Shown here: in pieces, positions 48,207 through 58,000 of the stretch
Layout: each line of letters opens with the position of its first letter
Position numbering within the stretch: position 1 is the first letter of the stretch
Origin: Candidatus Gastranaerophilales bacterium
Lineage (GTDB): Bacteria > Cyanobacteriota > Vampirovibrionia > Gastranaerophilales > Gastranaerophilaceae
DNA length: 64,000 nucleotides
Assembly: GCA_017461425.1 (NCBI GenBank)
Contig: JAFTXY010000001.1
Span: 1 to 64,000, forward strand
Direction: 5' to 3'
Notes under the pieces: generated by a model
What the model was told of the DNA's origin: nothing
The model's input: only the letters and a program-made list of their open reading frames with translations
Databases searched by the model: none
Translations under genes and position numbers: made by a program

Positions 48207-48271
48207 TTTTCTTTTTTTGATAGCCTAAAGATAGAGTAATAGACGACAAAAGATATTCTTTTTCTCGCTAA

Positions 48272-48460
48272 TTAAGCAATTTTGGGGTATGGCTTAGCTA
48301 TGGAAAACGATTATTATTATTTCAAATTTATTTTATAAAAAATAGTTTACCAATAATTGATGCTAGTGCTTTATTTGTATTGACCCTTTTAATTGCAAAA
48401 AGTAAGCCTGATGAGATGGATGTTATGAAACAGATTGTGGTTAGCGTTTTAAATAAATAA
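48272..48460 (+). pseudogene. Coding remnant of a small membrane protein
   Basis: A 62-codon open frame without a usable start reads as a hydrophobic stretch (LLLLFQIYFIK, then ASALFVLTLLIAKS) followed by KPDEMDVMKQIVVSVLNK and a stop. The composition looks like protein-coding sequence rather than random AT-rich DNA. It may be the 3' end of a gene cut off by insertion. Identity is unknown. Confidence 0.3.
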
Positions 48461-48521
48461 TTTTATTTCATAGTAACTTTATTTTAAAAAGCTTAAAATT
48501 TTCAAAACTCAATTTCTGCAT

Positions 48522-48744
48522 ATTTAATTAAAAAATTAAATATGCGTTTTTGAAATCTTTTTTATTTTATTTTCAATTTTTCTTAAAAGCTCTTGTAAAT
48601 TTTTTAATTAAATTAAAAGAGGCTTTTAAAAGTTTCTAAAATTTTTAATTAAATCAAAGATTATTTTAAAAAAACTTATTTTGAAATTTTTAATTAAATA
48701 AAAAAATTAAATTTTAAAGTTGCAAGCAAAATTTTTAATTAAAT
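48522..48744. repeat. Iteron-like 13-bp repeats
   Basis: TTTTTAATTAAAT occurs at 48601, 48642, 48687 and 48732 (start positions), spaced 41, 45 and 45 bases. An exact reverse-complement copy is at 48522-48534, inside a larger palindrome (CATATTTAATT...AATTAAATATG). Spacing near four helical turns puts the copies on nearly the same face of DNA. The set ends 31 bases before the ATG of the first gene of the phage-like module. Possible roles are a replication or partition site or an operator array. Confidence 0.6.
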
Positions 48745-48775
48745 AAAAGTAGCAAAAAATAGAAAGGATAAAAAT

Positions 48776-49054
48776 ATGATTGAGAACTTGGATTCACTAA
48801 ACAAAAAATTTGCAGACATGAAAGTGCGCCACAATAGAGAAAGGGAACACATGGAAAAACAAATTGCACAAGAAAAAGAGCGCCAAAAGCGCGATCGCGA
48901 ACGTGAAAAAGCGAAAAAAGAAAAAGAAAAAACTTCTTACGATTATTATGTTGAAGAATCAAAAAACTACAAAGACCCGTTGCCCGAAAGGAAAATGACA
49001 CTAAGAGAGCTTATTAATGAATTGAAAAAATTGTTAAAGGAGGTTGAGTATTAA
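48776..49054 (+). CDS. Small highly charged coiled-coil protein
   Basis: A 92-residue protein preceded by AAAGGAT. Residues 10-55 are almost entirely charged (Arg/Glu/Lys) and form one helix or coiled coil. A short C-terminal segment, MTLRELINELKKLLKEVEY, is amphipathic. It is the first gene of a plus-strand module and ends one base before the methyltransferase start, so the two are coexpressed. It may be a phage structural or DNA-associated accessory protein; the family is not recognised. Confidence 0.6.
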   Translation: MIENLDSLNKKFADMKVRHNREREHMEKQIAQEKERQKRDREREKAKKEKEKTSYDYYVEESKNYKDPLPERKMTLRELINELKKLLKEVEY

Positions 49055-49055
49055 A

Positions 49056-50333
49056 ATGAAAAAATTAAACACGAACGATATTAAGCTAAGTGAAAAATTA
49101 AAATTAAACTTTTCACAAAACGAAATTGCAATTAGCGTTAAATTTATTAAAAAATTTGGACTAAAGATGCCAATTTTAATTAATACTGAAAATGAAGTTG
49201 TTGTAGGTGAGAATTTATTCTTGGCCTCGCAAGAACTCGGTTTAAAAGAAGTTCCGGTTGTTTACATTGAAAACTTATCTAAAAAAGAACTTAAAGCATT
49301 TAAAATTGCGTCAAAAAGAATCTTATCTTTTGGAGAATTTAATGAAGAAGAGTTGAAATTTGAACTAAAAGATTTGCTCTTAGATGTAAATTTTAATTTT
49401 GATTGTGAAGAGCTTGGTTTTACTTCAATCGAGTTTGATAACTTACTTTTTGTTGATGAAATTCAAGAAACAAAAGAAAAAGAAGAAAAACTCGAGTTAA
49501 ACAATATCAAAGAGCTTGTTAAATATGGTGACATTATTCAGCTTGGTAAGCACAAATTATTGTGCGGCGATTCATTGAATCCAAAAACTTATGAAGCATT
49601 AATGGGCGAAAAAAAGGCAGATATTATAATTTCAGACCCGCCCTACAATCTAAAAATCCAAGGTAACGTTACTTCAAGAAGCTACCACAATGAATTTCAA
49701 AATGCATCTGGCGAAATGAGTGAAATTCAATTTCAAACATTTTTGAATAACGCATTTAATAATGTAAAAGATTTTTCAAAAGAAAACTCCTTACATTACA
49801 TATTCATAGATTGGCGCCATTGCCTTGATTTGCAGCTTGCATTCAAAGATATTTATCCAAAACTTTTAAATGTCTGCATTTGGGATAAAACAAAAGCAGG
49901 AATGGGTTCTTTTTATCGAAGTCAACATGAATTTTGTTTTGTTTATCAAAATGGAAGCGGAGCATATTCAAATAACATCCAGCTAGGCAAAAATGGCAGA
50001 AATAGAAGTAATATATGGCAATATCAAGGAATGAATTTATCAACTAAACAAGCAAATAAATTAGGTAAGTTACATCCAACTGTTAAAAGCACTGCAATGA
50101 TAGCTGATATTATACTAGACACCACAAAACAAGGTGATTTGATTTTGGATAATTTTGGTGGAAGTGGAACTACTTTAATTGCAGCCGAGCAAACAAATAG
50201 AGTTGCAAATTTAATTGAAATTTCACCAAGTTATTGTGATGTAATTATTTACCGTTGGGAAGAATTAACAGGACTTAAGCATACCAAAATAGGGAGAATA
50301 AAATATGGCGAAGAAAAAGAAAAGCAAGAGTAA
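49056..50333 (+). CDS. ParB-like/DNA methyltransferase fusion protein
   Basis: A 425-residue protein. Residues ~1-130 look like the ParB/sulfiredoxin-type N-terminal domain found on phage methylases (LKMPILINTENEVVVGENLFLASQ with a VGE-x-x-x-A core). Residues ~155-420 are a beta-class amino-methyltransferase: DPPYNLK at 194-200 precedes the SAM motif NFGGSGTT at ~366-373, and a GKLHPTVKS stretch lies between. The class methylates adenine N6 or cytosine N4. Phage copies often act as orphan methylases that protect or regulate. No restriction enzyme is adjacent. AAAGGAGG lies 12 bases upstream of the ATG. Confidence 0.87.
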   Translation: MKKLNTNDIKLSEKLKLNFSQNEIAISVKFIKKFGLKMPILINTENEVVVGENLFLASQELGLKEVPVVYIENLSKKELKAFKIASKRILSFGEFNEEELKFELKDLLLDVNFNFDCEELGFTSIEFDNLLFVDEIQETKEKEEKLELNNIKELVKYGDIIQLGKHKLLCGDSLNPKTYEALMGEKKADIIISDPPYNLKIQGNVTSRSYHNEFQNASGEMSEIQFQTFLNNAFNNVKDFSKENSLHYIFIDWRHCLDLQLAFKDIYPKLLNVCIWDKTKAGMGSFYRSQHEFCFVYQNGSGAYSNNIQLGKNGRNRSNIWQYQGMNLSTKQANKLGKLHPTVKSTAMIADIILDTTKQGDLILDNFGGSGTTLIAAEQTNRVANLIEISPSYCDVIIYRWEELTGLKHTKIGRIKYGEEKEKQE

Positions 50334-50787
50334 TTATAAAATTGGCTACAAAAAACCACCTGAAGAATGTAAATGGAAAAAGGGTTGCAAAAGCCCTAAT
50401 CCAAAAGGCAGACCTAAAAAAATAACAAGCATCAAGGAAGCTTTGCAGGTCAACCTTGGTAAAGAAATTTCATCAAAAAATGAAAATGGTGAGACTTGCA
50501 AAATTTCTTGCGCTGATGCTTTGGTTAAAAAAACACTTGCCGATGCAATTCAAAAAGATGGACCAACAAGAAGAATGCTATATAGGCTTGATTTGATGAA
50601 TTTGCAAGCAAAAGAGCAGGAATTTGAATACGATGAAAATCAAGAAAATTTAATCAAATTTGAGAAAAAATATCAGGACTTTATAAAAACTTGGGCGAAC
50701 ACCCCTGATAATTTAACTGAGATTGCTACAAAAATATTTAGCGAAATTTTACGCAATCAAATAAACAAGCAAGCATATGATAATTAA
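50305..50787 (+). CDS. DUF5681-family phage-associated protein
   Basis: A 160-residue protein with the signature of DUF5681: a basic N-terminus leading to CKWKKGCKSPNPKGRPKKIT (family form F-K-G-S-G-NPKGRP). A helical region with KTLADAIQKDGPTRRMLYRL follows. Members usually sit just before the large terminase in prophages and gene-transfer-agent-like clusters. No terminase follows here, so the module looks truncated. It overlaps the methyltransferase gene by 29 bases, with GGGAG upstream of its ATG. It is followed by a strong terminator. Confidence 0.75.
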   Translation: MAKKKKSKSNYKIGYKKPPEECKWKKGCKSPNPKGRPKKITSIKEALQVNLGKEISSKNENGETCKISCADALVKKTLADAIQKDGPTRRMLYRLDLMNLQAKEQEFEYDENQENLIKFEKKYQDFIKTWANTPDNLTEIATKIFSEILRNQINKQAYDN

Positions 50788-50798
50788 ATGAATTCAAT

Positions 50799-50827
50799 TT
50801 TCTAGCGCAAGTTACTTGCGCTAGAAA
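50799..50827 (+). terminator. Terminator of the methyltransferase/DUF5681 module
   Basis: A perfect 13-bp stem TTTCTAGCGCAAG/CTTGCGCTAGAAA with a TTA loop is followed by GTTATTTTAGTTTTT. It lies 12 bases after the DUF5681 stop and ends the three-gene plus-strand unit. Confidence 0.88.
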
Positions 50828-50908
50828 GTTATTTTAGTTTTTAGTTGTGCAAAATTATAATAATCAAATCGAAATATTCAATGAAAAATTTATCTACGCA
50901 TTTTATGT

Positions 50909-51142
50909 TTAAATTTCAACAATAAACCAACTTGAATTACTTAGATGGTTAAAGTTCCATTGCAAATTAAAATAAAAGTCATTCTCTAATTCAGCTTTGT
51001 TTCTTTTTAAATATAGCTTTTTATTTTGCTCGATTTTAATATAAGCAAAAAGCGCATCTTGGATTTCGTTATAATATTTTTCAAAAAATTCCTTTTGGCT
51101 CAAGCTTAATTTTTCCATTGTTCTTTTGTTTTGAATTATCAT
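50909..51142 (-). CDS. Small protein of the phage-like module, function unknown
   Basis: A 77-residue protein on the opposite strand to its neighbours. The ATG has a near-perfect Shine-Dalgarno sequence (AAAGGAGGTAAG), which argues it is real. It is helical and aromatic-rich (FEKYYNEIQDALFAYIKIEQ; NLQWNFNHLSNSSWF) with no signal peptide. Position and size fit a small phage regulator or accessory protein. No family is recognised. Confidence 0.55.
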   Translation of the reverse strand: MIIQNKRTMEKLSLSQKEFFEKYYNEIQDALFAYIKIEQNKKLYLKRNKAELENDFYFNLQWNFNHLSNSSWFIVEI

Positions 51143-51273
51143 CTTACCTCCTTTGAAAATTAGTCACTCAAGGGTTTTAATAATCAATTAATTGTGTTCT
51201 TTTGATAACTTTTTTTGCTAAAGACTCGATATATTCTTCGTTTGGAGTGATAAATGATAAAAAGGATAAAAAA

Positions 51274-51594
51274 ATGAAAGAAAATAGTTATCAAATTAAA
51301 ATTAATAATTGGCATAAAAAATATGGTCAATTTTCAAAACCAATACAAGATAAGTTAAAACAATTGGTTGAAGATTATGATAAAAATCAAGAAATCAATA
51401 TAAATAAAAATGCAATCAAAATTACGCCAGGTACAAGAATAATTAGAGAATACAAAGGCAAGAAATATAGCATAACAGTATTGGTTGATGGCTATGAATT
51501 TGAAGGGAAAGAATATAAGACACTAACTACAATTGCAAATAAAATAACGGGCACAAAATGGAATGGCAAAAAATTCTTTGGAGTAAATCAATGA
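51274..51594 (+). CDS. DUF2924-family protein
   Basis: A 106-residue protein. The C-terminal half matches the DUF2924 pattern: PGTRIIREYKGKKYSITVLV, then GYEFEGKEYKTLTTIANKIT and GTKWNGKKFFG. DUF2924 genes typically precede serine recombinases in proteobacterial prophages and are thought to be accessory DNA-binding proteins. The ATG at 51274 has AAAGGAT upstream and is preferred to an earlier in-frame codon. Its stop overlaps the recombinase start as ATGA, so the two are translationally coupled. Confidence 0.8.
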   Translation: MKENSYQIKINNWHKKYGQFSKPIQDKLKQLVEDYDKNQEININKNAIKITPGTRIIREYKGKKYSITVLVDGYEFEGKEYKTLTTIANKITGTKWNGKKFFGVNQ

Positions 51595-53156
51595 AAAAAG
51601 TAAGATGCGCTATTTATACAAGAAAATCAACTGAAGAAGGACTTGAACAAGATTTTAATTCGCTAGATGCTCAAAAAGAAGCGTGTCTATCATATATTAA
51701 TTCTCAAAAACACGAAGGTTGGGTTTATGTTGATAAAGAATATAATGATGGCGGGTTCTCTGGTGGGAATATGGATAGACCTGCTTTTCAAGAACTTTTA
51801 AAAGACATCAAAGAAAATAAAATTGATATCGTTGTTGTTTATAAAGTTGATAGGTTAACTCGCTCTATTATGGACTTTGCAAAAATCATTGAAATTTTTG
51901 ATTCTAATAATGCAAGCTTTGTTTCGATAACTCAGCATTTTAATACAACAACTTCAATGGGGCGGTTAACTTTAAACATCTTGCTTTCATTTGCTCAATT
52001 TGAAAGAGAAGTAACGGGCGAAAGGATAAGAGATAAATTTGAAGCATCAAGAAAGAAGGGTCTTTGGCTGACAGGCAACGCGCCATTTGGATATTTAATT
52101 GATAAACATCACGTTTTACAGCCAATTCCAGAGCAAGTTGAAATCTTGAATTATATTTTTGAAACATATTTAAAACTAAAAAGCGTTATGAAATTAAGAA
52201 GATTTTTAATTGAAAAGAAAATATTAAATGGATTTAAGCGAAATTTTTCAAAAGGCGGATTATATAATATGCTTCAAAGCAAGGTTTATTTAGGAAAAAT
52301 CGTGTATAAAGATAAACTTTATGAAGGCTTACATGAAGCTATTGTTGATGAAGAATTATTCAATAAAGTTCAAGAACAATTAAGGCAAAGCGCTTATGAA
52401 TCAAAATATAAAATAAATGTAAAACATCCTTCTTTGTTGTCAGGCATTTTATATAATGAAAAAGATTTTAAAATGACAACAACATCAAGCAGCTCAAAAA
52501 CTAAAAAATATCGTTATTATCACATTGAAAGCAAAGAGCTTGCGAAAAAAGGAAAAATCAATAAAATTTCTGCCGGCGAAATTGAAGAATTTACTAAAGC
52601 AAAATTAAAAGAATTTATTGAAAATATTATAAATAATAAAACTTTTGAAACTATATTTATTAAACAAAAAATTGAAGTTCAAAATGATATTTTAGAAAAA
52701 ATTAAAAATATAAAAATTGACAACGTTCTAATTTTAAAATCAATTCCAAAAATCCAATTAAAATTAGATGAAATTATAATTCACTATGACTTGGCTGCTA
52801 TTTTTAATTACTTAACTGGATTAAATTTTGAAGCTGAAAGTACACAAAATTATATCTATGAAGAAGTTTATGATGCAAAAGTTTCAACCATAAAACAAAT
52901 GAAGAATAAAATAATTTTAGCTAATAAAAGAAGATATAATGAAAAGCTGATTCAAGCCATTGTTAAAAGTTTTTGGTATAACGACTTGGGTGCACAGGGC
53001 AAAATGACAGCTGAAATTCGAAATGGAAGCTGTAAGAAGGTAAAGAACTTGAGGTTTTTACCAAAAGATTTGATTGAGGATATTTTAAACGGCGTTCAAG
53101 ATCCTGAGTTGAATATTAATAGATTAATTAAACAGGGAGAAAAAACTATGTTGTAA
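51591..53156 (+). CDS. Large serine recombinase
   Basis: A 521-residue site-specific recombinase. The N-terminal resolvase domain has the catalytic Ser in YTRKSTEEGLEQDFNSLDAQ (Ser13), the DGGFSGGNMDRPAF loop, VYKVDRLTRS and QFEREVTGERIRDK. The recombinase domain with GNAPFGY follows. The zinc-ribbon region SGILYNEKDFKMTTT lacks the Cys pairs of phage integrases, as in DUF2924-associated relatives. A helical C-terminus completes it. It would integrate, excise or invert the module. The 3' end overlaps the convergent ABC-exporter gene by 11 bases, so the element's right end lies at or inside that gene's end. Confidence 0.93.
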   Translation: MKKVRCAIYTRKSTEEGLEQDFNSLDAQKEACLSYINSQKHEGWVYVDKEYNDGGFSGGNMDRPAFQELLKDIKENKIDIVVVYKVDRLTRSIMDFAKIIEIFDSNNASFVSITQHFNTTTSMGRLTLNILLSFAQFEREVTGERIRDKFEASRKKGLWLTGNAPFGYLIDKHHVLQPIPEQVEILNYIFETYLKLKSVMKLRRFLIEKKILNGFKRNFSKGGLYNMLQSKVYLGKIVYKDKLYEGLHEAIVDEELFNKVQEQLRQSAYESKYKINVKHPSLLSGILYNEKDFKMTTTSSSSKTKKYRYYHIESKELAKKGKINKISAGEIEEFTKAKLKEFIENIINNKTFETIFIKQKIEVQNDILEKIKNIKIDNVLILKSIPKIQLKLDEIIIHYDLAAIFNYLTGLNFEAESTQNYIYEEVYDAKVSTIKQMKNKIILANKRRYNEKLIQAIVKSFWYNDLGAQGKMTAEIRNGSCKKVKNLRFLPKDLIEDILNGVQDPELNINRLIKQGEKTML

Positions 53157-54921
53157 TTTTTGATTTTTTAAATTGCATATCATATAGTGCTTTATATTGC
53201 CCATTTTCTATTTGTATTAATTCGTCATGCCTGCCAAGCTCAACGAGCCTTCCTTCGTTAATAACGGCAATTCTATCAGCATTTTGAATTGTTGAAAGCC
53301 TATGTGCAATTACAAAAACTGTTTTATCTTTCATTAGGTTATCAATTGCCTTTTGAACAATAGCTTCTGATTTATTATCAAGCGCAGAAGTGGCCTCATC
53401 CAAAATAACAATTGGTGCATTCTTTATAAAAGCTCTTGCAATTGCCACACGTTGTTTTTGCCCACCTGATAAAAGAATTCCTCTTTCTCCAATTTGAGTA
53501 TCTAAACCTTTTTCTAATGTAGAAATAAATTCATCTAAATATGCCATCTTTAAAGCATTATTAATTTCTTCTTCGGTTGCTTCTTGTTTGCCTAATAAAA
53601 TATTTTCTCTAATTGTTCCTGAAAATAAAAAATTATCTTGGAAAACAACTGATATATTTTGCCTTAAACTCTCTAAAGTATACTCTCTAATATCTATGCC
53701 ATCAATTAAAATGCCACCTGATTTTACATCATAAAATCTTGGAATTAAACTTACAATTGTAGATTTCCCGCCACCAGAATTTCCGACAAATGCTATAGTT
53801 TCGCCTTTTTGAATGTCTAAATTAATATTATTTAAAACCAATTTGTTTTTAACATATTCAAAACAAACGTCTTTTATTTGAACATTATTTTTAATACCTT
53901 GTAATTCAATTGCATTATCTTTGTTTGTAATTTTAGGTTTTGATTCCAAAACGCTAAATACGCGCTCAATTGCCATAAAAGACATTTGAACAGCATTAAA
54001 ATTATTGCCTAAATTTTTAATTGGGGTATATAGCATAATTAAAGCCGTGATAAAAGAAACAAAGTTACCGCTTGTGATTTGCTTTGTTAATATCAAGTGA
54101 GAACCATAACCAATAGCTAACCCTATTCCAATTGACACAATTACGTGCATCATCGGAGAAAGCCAACTTGTCCTTTGAACCATTTTTATTCTTAATTTAA
54201 ATATATTTCCCAAAATATCTTTAAATTTATTTTCTTGTAACTTGGCAAGGTTATATGAAATAATAGTTTTATTTCCTGCGAACGATTCATTATAAGCTGT
54301 AATTACGGCACTGCCAGCTGTTACTGATTTATCCATAACAGATTTAATTCTTTTTCTTATATTTGCCAATGGAGCGAAAGCACACCCTAATACAACAATT
54401 GCAATTAATGCCAGTTGCCAAGAATTATAAAATAAAACCCCAATTAACGATAACGAAGAAAACAATCTAGATGTAAATGTTTTTAAATTTTCCAATAAAC
54501 CATTACAAGCTGATTCTGCATCATTATTAAATCTAAAAACTATGTCTCCTGATTTCTTCTTATCAAAATATCCGGTTTCAAATGTAAGCATTTTTTTATA
54601 AAGAGAAAATTTTAAATCGTTTGTAATTTTCCCGCCTACCCAAGTATTTAAATATGTTGCAAGATAATTTAATCCTCCTTGAACGCTTGTAAAAGCAACA
54701 ATTCCAAAAGGAATATACCAAGGAGATTCAACTGTTTTTTCAACCATAACTAAATCCATATATGGTTTTAAAGACAACGCTATAACAGCATCTAGTGAAC
54801 CAATTGGAATACAAACCAACACTGCCAACAATGCTCTAAACCAATATGGTTTTACATAAGGAAGTATTTTTGAATAATTTATATATGCTTGTGTTTGCTT
54901 AATTTTATCTATTAAAATCAT
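53146..54921 (-). CDS. msbA: MsbA-like ABC exporter
   Basis: A 591-residue half-transporter with an N-terminal six-helix membrane domain (~20-330) and a C-terminal ATPase. Walker A is GNSGGGKST (~382), the Q-loop VFQDN, the signature LSGGQKQR (~487), Walker B VILDEATSALD (~511) and the H-loop IAHRLST. MsbA homodimers flip lipid A core or other glycolipids across the inner membrane; related exporters carry peptides or drugs. The polysaccharide gene upstream on the same strand favours a glycolipid substrate. AGGA six bases before the ATG supports the start. The C-terminal tail after YDMQF is only eight residues, and the gene end abuts the recombinase. Confidence 0.9.
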   Translation of the reverse strand: MILIDKIKQTQAYINYSKILPYVKPYWFRALLAVLVCIPIGSLDAVIALSLKPYMDLVMVEKTVESPWYIPFGIVAFTSVQGGLNYLATYLNTWVGGKITNDLKFSLYKKMLTFETGYFDKKKSGDIVFRFNNDAESACNGLLENLKTFTSRLFSSLSLIGVLFYNSWQLALIAIVVLGCAFAPLANIRKRIKSVMDKSVTAGSAVITAYNESFAGNKTIISYNLAKLQENKFKDILGNIFKLRIKMVQRTSWLSPMMHVIVSIGIGLAIGYGSHLILTKQITSGNFVSFITALIMLYTPIKNLGNNFNAVQMSFMAIERVFSVLESKPKITNKDNAIELQGIKNNVQIKDVCFEYVKNKLVLNNINLDIQKGETIAFVGNSGGGKSTIVSLIPRFYDVKSGGILIDGIDIREYTLESLRQNISVVFQDNFLFSGTIRENILLGKQEATEEEINNALKMAYLDEFISTLEKGLDTQIGERGILLSGGQKQRVAIARAFIKNAPIVILDEATSALDNKSEAIVQKAIDNLMKDKTVFVIAHRLSTIQNADRIAVINEGRLVELGRHDELIQIENGQYKALYDMQFKKSKITT

Positions 54922-55071
54922 CTTTTTTCCTATGTGAATGTAATCAATTTATTTTTTATTTTGAATTGTATTTTTAGATTCAGCTTAAGGCTTTGGTAAG
55001 TATAAGCAATTTTTTTGAACGTATTTTGCCTTTAGTGTTTAAATAAACCAATATTGAAATAAGTCACGTGT

Positions 55072-58000
55072 TTACTGTTGTGCTATAAGCAGTGTTTCGT
55101 TTTTAATTGTTCCATCAACAGGTTTAGTGATTTTGAATTTGTAGCCCAGATCCCAAGATTCAATCATAGGTTTAATATCAAAGAAATCACTCGCATTATG
55201 ATATATGCTAATCAATAAAGTCGGCTTTTGTTCTTCGATTGTATTAATCGCACCCTTTAAAAACTCTTGCTCAAAACCTTCAATATCAACCTTAATTAAG
55301 CCAACATTGATGTTACCTTCTTTTACATATCTATCTAAAGTAGTTACTTCTATGTCTTCATAATTATCACTTCTTTTATCAACTAAACCACTGGCACCAC
55401 CATACAAATTACATTGAAGAATTTCATCTTTTGAACCCAAACCTTTATTTACCGGAACGACATTTTTTAAATTATTCATCTCAATGGTTTGACATAAAAA
55501 CTTATAGTTTTGACTAGTCGGCTCAAACACATGCACCTTATTATTAGTATATTTAGAAAATAATATAGCACTATCTCCAACATAAGCACCTACATCAATA
55601 ATATCTGCATTCTTTATTCTGCTTATATCAGCAAGCATATCTAATTGATAACTATAATAAAATACATTTACCTCAAAAACATTTCTTGGCAAAAATATTT
55701 CTTTGTACGCATAACATTCATCACTAATTTTTACAATCTTATCATACAATTCGTGTCTTATTTTTTGAACAATTTCTCTTTCTTCCTTAGTTAAAATATT
55801 ATTATATTGTACTTTTTTATTTGCTATTCTTTCAATCCTTGCAAGTATATCAGAAACACAATCTATACTTTTATTATCAAGACCATTTATAAGTTTTTTA
55901 TATTTTTCAAAATAAATGTCTTTATTTATATCATTATACATTCTTATACATTGCTTAATTTGGGTTTCTGTTTGCTCGGCAAAATAAACCTTATCAAAAT
56001 CTTTTTTGATCTCAGTTAACTTCATTGCAAGATTTTCACCTATATTATCAATTTTGCAATTTAAGCCCTCGATGATATTTTTTATATTTTTGGTTTCTTT
56101 ATTTTGTTCTTCAATGGTATTTTTCTGGCTTTCGATAGCTTTTCTTTGATATTCAAGGTTTTTTCTTAAAGTTAAATCTTTATTTTTAAATTTAAATTTA
56201 ATCCCTAAAATAGCAATAACTTTATACCATTTATTATTTTTTGATTCTTTATTTTTTATTGAAAACATCTTTTCAATAAAGCTATATTCGCCTTTTTGTT
56301 TGCGTTTCATTTTTATTTTTACCCCCAAAACTGTTAAAATTTTATGCTTTTTATTTGAATGATTTTTTAGCGAAAAAATACTTTGTAAAAATCTTCTCAA
56401 TTTATAATTTGGTAATTTATAATATTCACCTGTGTCAACATTATATGCAAGTTTTGGAAGTTTGATCATTCTACCCAATTTCAAATCTATTTTACTTGGA
56501 AATTTTAAAGTTCCACTTGCGGGGGTAAAAGTCACTTCCCCGAAATATATTTTATTTTCAACTATATAAAAGTCCACTCGAACAAAGTTAAATTCTTTAG
56601 AAATTTTCAGCACTAAATTCTTTAACTCATTTAAACAAAGTGGCTTTGGGATACCTTCGGGTATCATTGGAAAATCAGAAAAATTTTGCAAATTCCAATT
56701 TTTATCATAGATATTACGCTTATGGCTATTGTATCTATCCGAATCAACTAGTATCAATTCTATTTTTCCGTTAAAACACATGAACTTGTAATCTTGCAAA
56801 TTTCCTTTTGTGTTTTCTATGTATTTTTCTATGATAATTTTTCTTGGAATACTTGAATAATGCAATTCGTAGCCAAATTTAAATGCGAAATTTTCATTCA
56901 TCCACTTATTTATTTTACTTCTTGCATCTTCTATATCAAAAATTTTCTTATCTTGCACAATTATATTATATGCGCAACCGTGATTGCATTTAATTACAAA
57001 TTGATTTGGTAATTTTTCAAAATCAATTTCATCAAAAGAATCATATACACCTAAAAGTGGGATTAAATATTCTTCTCCAATTTTTTCTTTTACCCAATCC
57101 CTAACAAGATATTTGTCAGCAAGGCGAGTTTTTATTGGGGTGGAATCATAGATTTTCATCCATTGTATTTTTTCATTAAAAGTTTGTGGGTTTTCTAAAT
57201 CTAAATCTTTTTTAGTGACCTTTTTATACCAAATTTCTAAATCTTTTTTATACTTATCAATGGTTCCATTGTTTTTATTTTTCATTTTTTTGGCTTCCTT
57301 TAATAAGATATTTTTAAGTTTAGGATAATATTCCAATAACCTATGAAAATCTTTCCAAAATAACTTCTCCCCTTTATCATTAATATTTGTAAGTCCATAC
57401 TGCTGAGTTCCTTCGGCGTAATTTGCCTTAATTTCAGGATTTTCAACAACTCGAATTTTTGTACCATTCAACACTGCTTGAAACCAAAACCACTGGTCAT
57501 CATTTGTAGGCGCAAGTTTCATGAATAGTTCTTCATTTAAGATGTCTTTGTAAAAACAATTCGGTGGATAAAGTACACCACCAAGACCAACAAGTTTATT
57601 TAAATAGCTTGGTTTTTTATAATAATCTTGTCCGCCGGCAATAACTTCAAAACCATGTTTATAGAAAAATTTTGTTATTCTATGAGCTTGAATATCTTTT
57701 GGATATTTTAAATAACTATCATATAGTTTTTGTAACCATTGTTTTGGATAAATATTGTCATCATCAGCGGTTACAATAATTGAATTTGGATATTTTTTTA
57801 GAGTCGGTATAAGTTTTTTATAAGACCTAATATCTTTATACCAATCTATAGTCAATCCTCGTCCTTTTAAATTCAACAAACTTTGCGGTAAATCAGCTTC
57901 TTTATTTGGGAATTGCTCCTCGGCAAGCCAAAGAATAATCTTGTCTGCATGTAATGATTGGTCCAACAAGCTTTCAATCGTTTCATGTACAGTATCAATT

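Larger units (their letters stand above)
48062..48775. other. Gene-poor, AT-rich left part of the accessory region
   Basis: There is no intact gene in these ~710 bases. In order they hold a tRNA-type terminator (48090-48118), one copy of the 17-bp flanking repeat (48109-48125), a less AT-rich 60-base stretch with a TGCTTC/GAAGCA inverted repeat, a tandem 11-bp repeat (48185-48206), a coding remnant (48272-48460) and a set of 13-bp iteron-like repeats (48522-48744). This is the layout expected at the end of an integrated element. Confidence 0.6.

Noticed and set aside
48120-48260. tmRNA or SRP RNA on the minus strand ending in CCACCA
   Set aside because: There is no GTTCGA T-loop, no matching 5' acceptor arm was found, and the GGAA segment does not keep the SRP symmetric-loop residues in order.
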